From an uncultured Clostridia bacterium (lineage in GTDB: Bacteria; Bacillota; Clostridia; Christensenellales; Borkfalkiaceae), in NCBI GenBank assembly GCA_947174975.1, contig CAMWLA010000055.1, positions 1 through 7,884 of the forward strand: 7,884 nucleotides of DNA, written 5' to 3'. Below, one piece after another: positions 6,263 through 7,884 of the stretch. Position 1 is the stretch's first letter; every line of letters starts with the position of its first letter. The notes below the pieces were generated by a model. It ran no database searches, was not told the origin of the DNA, and was given only the letters and a program-made list of their open reading frames with translations. The position numbers and the translations under genes are program-made.

Positions 6263-7312
6263 ATGGCTCATACTAATGCTTCAAAAATATACAATCTTGT
6301 AGGCGCGGAAGCCGTTTTAACCGAAGCTGAGGATTTGCGTAAATATCTTACGGGTTTTTCTTCTTCGTTCGGTTACGTTTTATCCGATAAAAACGGGTCG
6401 TGTTTTTATACGGATCCGAGATATCTTGAAGCTGCAGAAAATGCGCTTAAAGGTTCGGAAATTGCGGTTAAAAAGTTTGACTCGTCAATTGAAGAGTTGC
6501 TTCGCTCATATAAGGAAGTGGCGGTACCTATTGAAAGAATAGGTTACGTCGATTATAAAAAATTGCAAGATATCGGGCTTAAAATAGCGGATAGCTCGTC
6601 TGCGTTTAAGCAAGCGATGTCGGTAAAAGAAGATTACGAAATTGATAATATCAAAAAAGCTTGTGAAATAACCGACAAAGCATTTACAGCATTATTGGGT
6701 GAAATTAAAGAAGGTATGACCGAAAATGAGGTCGCAGCTCTTTTAGAATTTCTTATGCGTAAAGGCGGAGCAAGCGGGACAAGCTTTGATACGATTATTG
6801 GCTTCGGTGAAAATTCAAGTGTTCCGCATCACGAAACCGGTATGAGAAAATTGCATTTCGGCGATATTATTCTCATAGATTTCGGTTGTAAAGTTAACGG
6901 ATATTGTTCCGACTGTACCCGTACGTTCCTTTTCGGGGATGATAAGAAGCACGCAACCTTCAAAAAGGCTTATGCCAATGTTTTAGAAGCTCATATGCTC
7001 GTTAAAGAAAAACTTAAAAACGGAATGACGGGTAGTGAAGCTGACGCAATTGCAAGGAATTGTCTTAAAAATTACGGACTTGATAAGCTTTTTACTCATT
7101 CCTTAGGACACGGAATAGGTATAAATATTCATGAATTCCCTAGGCTTTCGCCTAAAAGCGACGATAAGCTGTTAAACGGAATGGTATTTTCCGATGAACC
7201 GGGTGTATATTTGTCCGGGGAATACGGAATAAGAATCGAAGACACTATATTGCTTGATAATAATAAGGTTATAAGCCTTACAGATTCGGATAAAAAACTG
7301 ATTATTTTATAA
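6263..7312 (+). CDS. M24-family Xaa-Pro aminopeptidase
   Basis: This is a 349-aa cytoplasmic metallopeptidase of the aminopeptidase P/prolidase family, which removes an N-terminal residue preceding proline. The N-terminal creatinase-like domain (about 8-120) contains YLTGFSSSFG (28-37) and YTDPRYLEAA (49-58). The C-terminal pita-bread domain (about 125-349) keeps the full dinuclear metal set: D206 (IDFG), D217 (SDCTR), H283 (GHGIG), E312 (DEPG) and E326 (RIEDT). H189/H190 (PHHE) and H290 (IHEFP) supply the usual active-site histidines. Nothing is missing, and the length matches B. subtilis YqhT, which also sits beside efp. The ATG is 6 bases after GGTGGAG (6250-6256). It appears to have its own promoter and lies 27 bases before efp. 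The choice between aminopeptidase P and dipeptidase activity cannot be made from sequence; the 349-aa length and the efp neighbour favour the aminopeptidase P group. Confidence 0.93.
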   Translation: MAHTNASKIYNLVGAEAVLTEAEDLRKYLTGFSSSFGYVLSDKNGSCFYTDPRYLEAAENALKGSEIAVKKFDSSIEELLRSYKEVAVPIERIGYVDYKKLQDIGLKIADSSSAFKQAMSVKEDYEIDNIKKACEITDKAFTALLGEIKEGMTENEVAALLEFLMRKGGASGTSFDTIIGFGENSSVPHHETGMRKLHFGDIILIDFGCKVNGYCSDCTRTFLFGDDKKHATFKKAYANVLEAHMLVKEKLKNGMTGSEADAIARNCLKNYGLDKLFTHSLGHGIGINIHEFPRLSPKSDDKLLNGMVFSDEPGVYLSGEYGIRIEDTILLDNNKVISLTDSDKKLIIL

Positions 7313-7313
7313 T
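7285..7313 (+). promoter_or_regulatory. Possible promoter for efp
   Basis: A perfect -10 hexamer TATAAT (7308-7313) overlaps the stop codon of the peptidase gene. At 17 bp upstream the -35 position reads TTCGGA (7285-7290), only 3 of 6 matches, and there is no TG extension. Transcription would start near 7320 and give a leader of about 20 bases carrying the whole AAGGAG. In an A+T-rich stretch a chance TATAAT is easy, so this is a modest call. Co-transcription with the peptidase is also likely. Confidence 0.3.
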
Positions 7314-7323
7314 TGTTATAAAA
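7305..7323 (+). repeat. Perfect 8-bp A+T inverted repeat at the peptidase-efp junction
   Basis: TTTTATAA (7305-7312) and its exact reverse complement TTATAAAA (7316-7323) flank a 3-base TTG loop. The left arm ends on the peptidase stop and the right arm ends just before the efp AAGGAG. With no G-C pairs and no following U-tract it does not look like an intrinsic terminator. It contains the TATAAT of the candidate efp promoter. It may be a weak hairpin, a protein-binding palindrome, or chance. Confidence 0.4.
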
Positions 7324-7324
7324 C

Positions 7325-7330
7325 AAGGAG
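7325..7330 (+). promoter_or_regulatory. Shine-Dalgarno site of efp
   Basis: A complete AAGGAG lies 9 bases before the efp ATG, separated by an A/T-only spacer that should remain unstructured. This fits efficient translation of an abundant factor. Confidence 0.75.
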
Positions 7331-7339
7331 ATATATATT

Positions 7340-7884
7340 ATGGCATCAATTTTAGCTGGCGACATCAGAAAAGGTTCAACGTTTGAATACAACGGCAAGG
7401 GTGTATATACCGTTACCGAATTTCAGCACGTAAAACCCGGTAAAGGTGCTGCTTTTGTAAGAACGACACTTAAAAACGTAGTTACCGGTCAAGTTCTTTC
7501 CGACATTACTTTCAACCCCACGGCTAAGCTTGAAACGGCTCAGGTTGAAACTAGGAAAATGACGTATTCGTATACCGACGGCGAGTTCTATTACTTCATG
7601 GATCCCGATTCGTTCGATATGATTACGCTCAATCTTGATCAAGTTGAAGATGCTCTCAAATACATTAAAGAGAACGATATGGTTACTATTAAATTCCTTA
7701 AAGGAACTGCGTTCTCGGTTGAGCCCGAAAACTTTGTTGAACTTAAAATTACCGAATGCGAACCCGGCGTCAAGGGAAATACCGCAACTAACGCAATGAA
7801 AAATGCAGTGGTTGAAACCGGCGCTACGATTCAAGTTCCTATGTTCGTTGAAGAGGGCGAAATTATCCGTATCGATACCCGTAC
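7340..7884 (+). CDS. efp: Elongation factor P, 3'-partial
   Basis: EF-P is a tRNA-shaped, three-domain protein that binds the ribosomal E site and relieves stalling at consecutive prolines. Reading from the ATG at 7340 gives 181 complete codons with no stop before the right edge. Bacterial EF-P is about 185 aa, so only the last few residues are missing. The KOW-like N-terminal domain has the tip loop HVKPGKGAAFVR (30-41), with K35 at the position of the lysine modified in E. coli (K34) and B. subtilis (K32). The middle OB domain includes YYFMDPDSFDMI (84-95). The C-terminal OB domain ends with IQVPMFVEEGEIIRIDTRT, the typical finish. Eleven isoleucine codons include no ATA, consistent with high expression. 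A lysine at the tip means the residue is modifiable, but no modification gene is in view. Confidence 0.96.
   Translation, partial: MASILAGDIRKGSTFEYNGKGVYTVTEFQHVKPGKGAAFVRTTLKNVVTGQVLSDITFNPTAKLETAQVETRKMTYSYTDGEFYYFMDPDSFDMITLNLDQVEDALKYIKENDMVTIKFLKGTAFSVEPENFVELKITECEPGVKGNTATNAMKNAVVETGATIQVPMFVEEGEIIRIDTR

Noticed and set aside
7376..7834. 152-codon minus-strand frame opposite efp
   Set aside because: It is a shadow of efp, which is unmistakable on the plus strand through the KPGKG loop and the IRIDTRT end; the antisense product resembles nothing I recognise.
1..7884. Mobile elements, CRISPR arrays, tRNA/rRNA genes, riboswitches or a defence cassette
   Set aside because: Coding density is nearly complete with conserved housekeeping genes, and gaps are at most 34 bases. 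No direct-repeat arrays, transposase motifs or structured leader (such as an FMN element before ribF) were visible.

Overview
This window is a compact, all-plus-strand block of bacterial housekeeping genes. It looks like a Bacillota (Firmicutes) chromosome, most likely from the Clostridia. The grounds are the gene order infB-rbfA-nrnA-truB-ribF, the strong AAGGAG-type ribosome binding sites, the M24 peptidase next to efp, and an EF-P tip loop of Firmicutes type (KPGKG). I cannot name the genus from the sequence.

Layout. Positions 1-2288 hold most of infB (initiation factor IF-2); its reading frame is open at the left edge, so the true start probably lies outside. Next come rbfA (2298-2666), a DHH/DHHA1 phosphoesterase of the NrnA type (2644-3621), truB (3618-4466) and ribF (4460-5356). 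Each of these four overlaps the next or is only a few bases from it, so they read as one co-transcribed and partly translationally coupled operon. A GTG-started endonuclease IV-like TIM-barrel gene (5377-6228) follows after 20 bases. A 34-base gap then leads to an M24 Xaa-Pro-type aminopeptidase (6263-7312) and to efp (7340 to the right edge, missing only its last few codons).

How the genes fit together. Most act in translation: start-site selection (IF-2), 30S maturation (RbfA), tRNA U55 pseudouridylation (TruB) and rescue of polyproline stalls (EF-P). NrnA clears nanoRNA and pAp, RibF makes FMN and FAD, and the M24 peptidase handles Xaa-Pro peptides. The endonuclease IV-like gene is the one member that does not belong to the classic operon.

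Regulation. The clearest signal is a near-consensus SigA promoter, TTGACA-17 bp-TGtTAAAAT (6218-6246), at the end of the endonuclease IV-like gene. It suggests that the peptidase and efp form a separately driven unit. A weaker promoter is proposed for efp and a weaker one still for the endonuclease IV-like gene. No intrinsic terminator, RNA gene, mobile element, CRISPR array or intergenic stretch over 300 bases was seen.

I found no evidence of a new multi-gene system. The points worth a second look are the divergent metal-site motifs of the endonuclease IV-like protein, the RibF that lacks the usual FDPHP motif, and the promoter architecture around the peptidase and efp.
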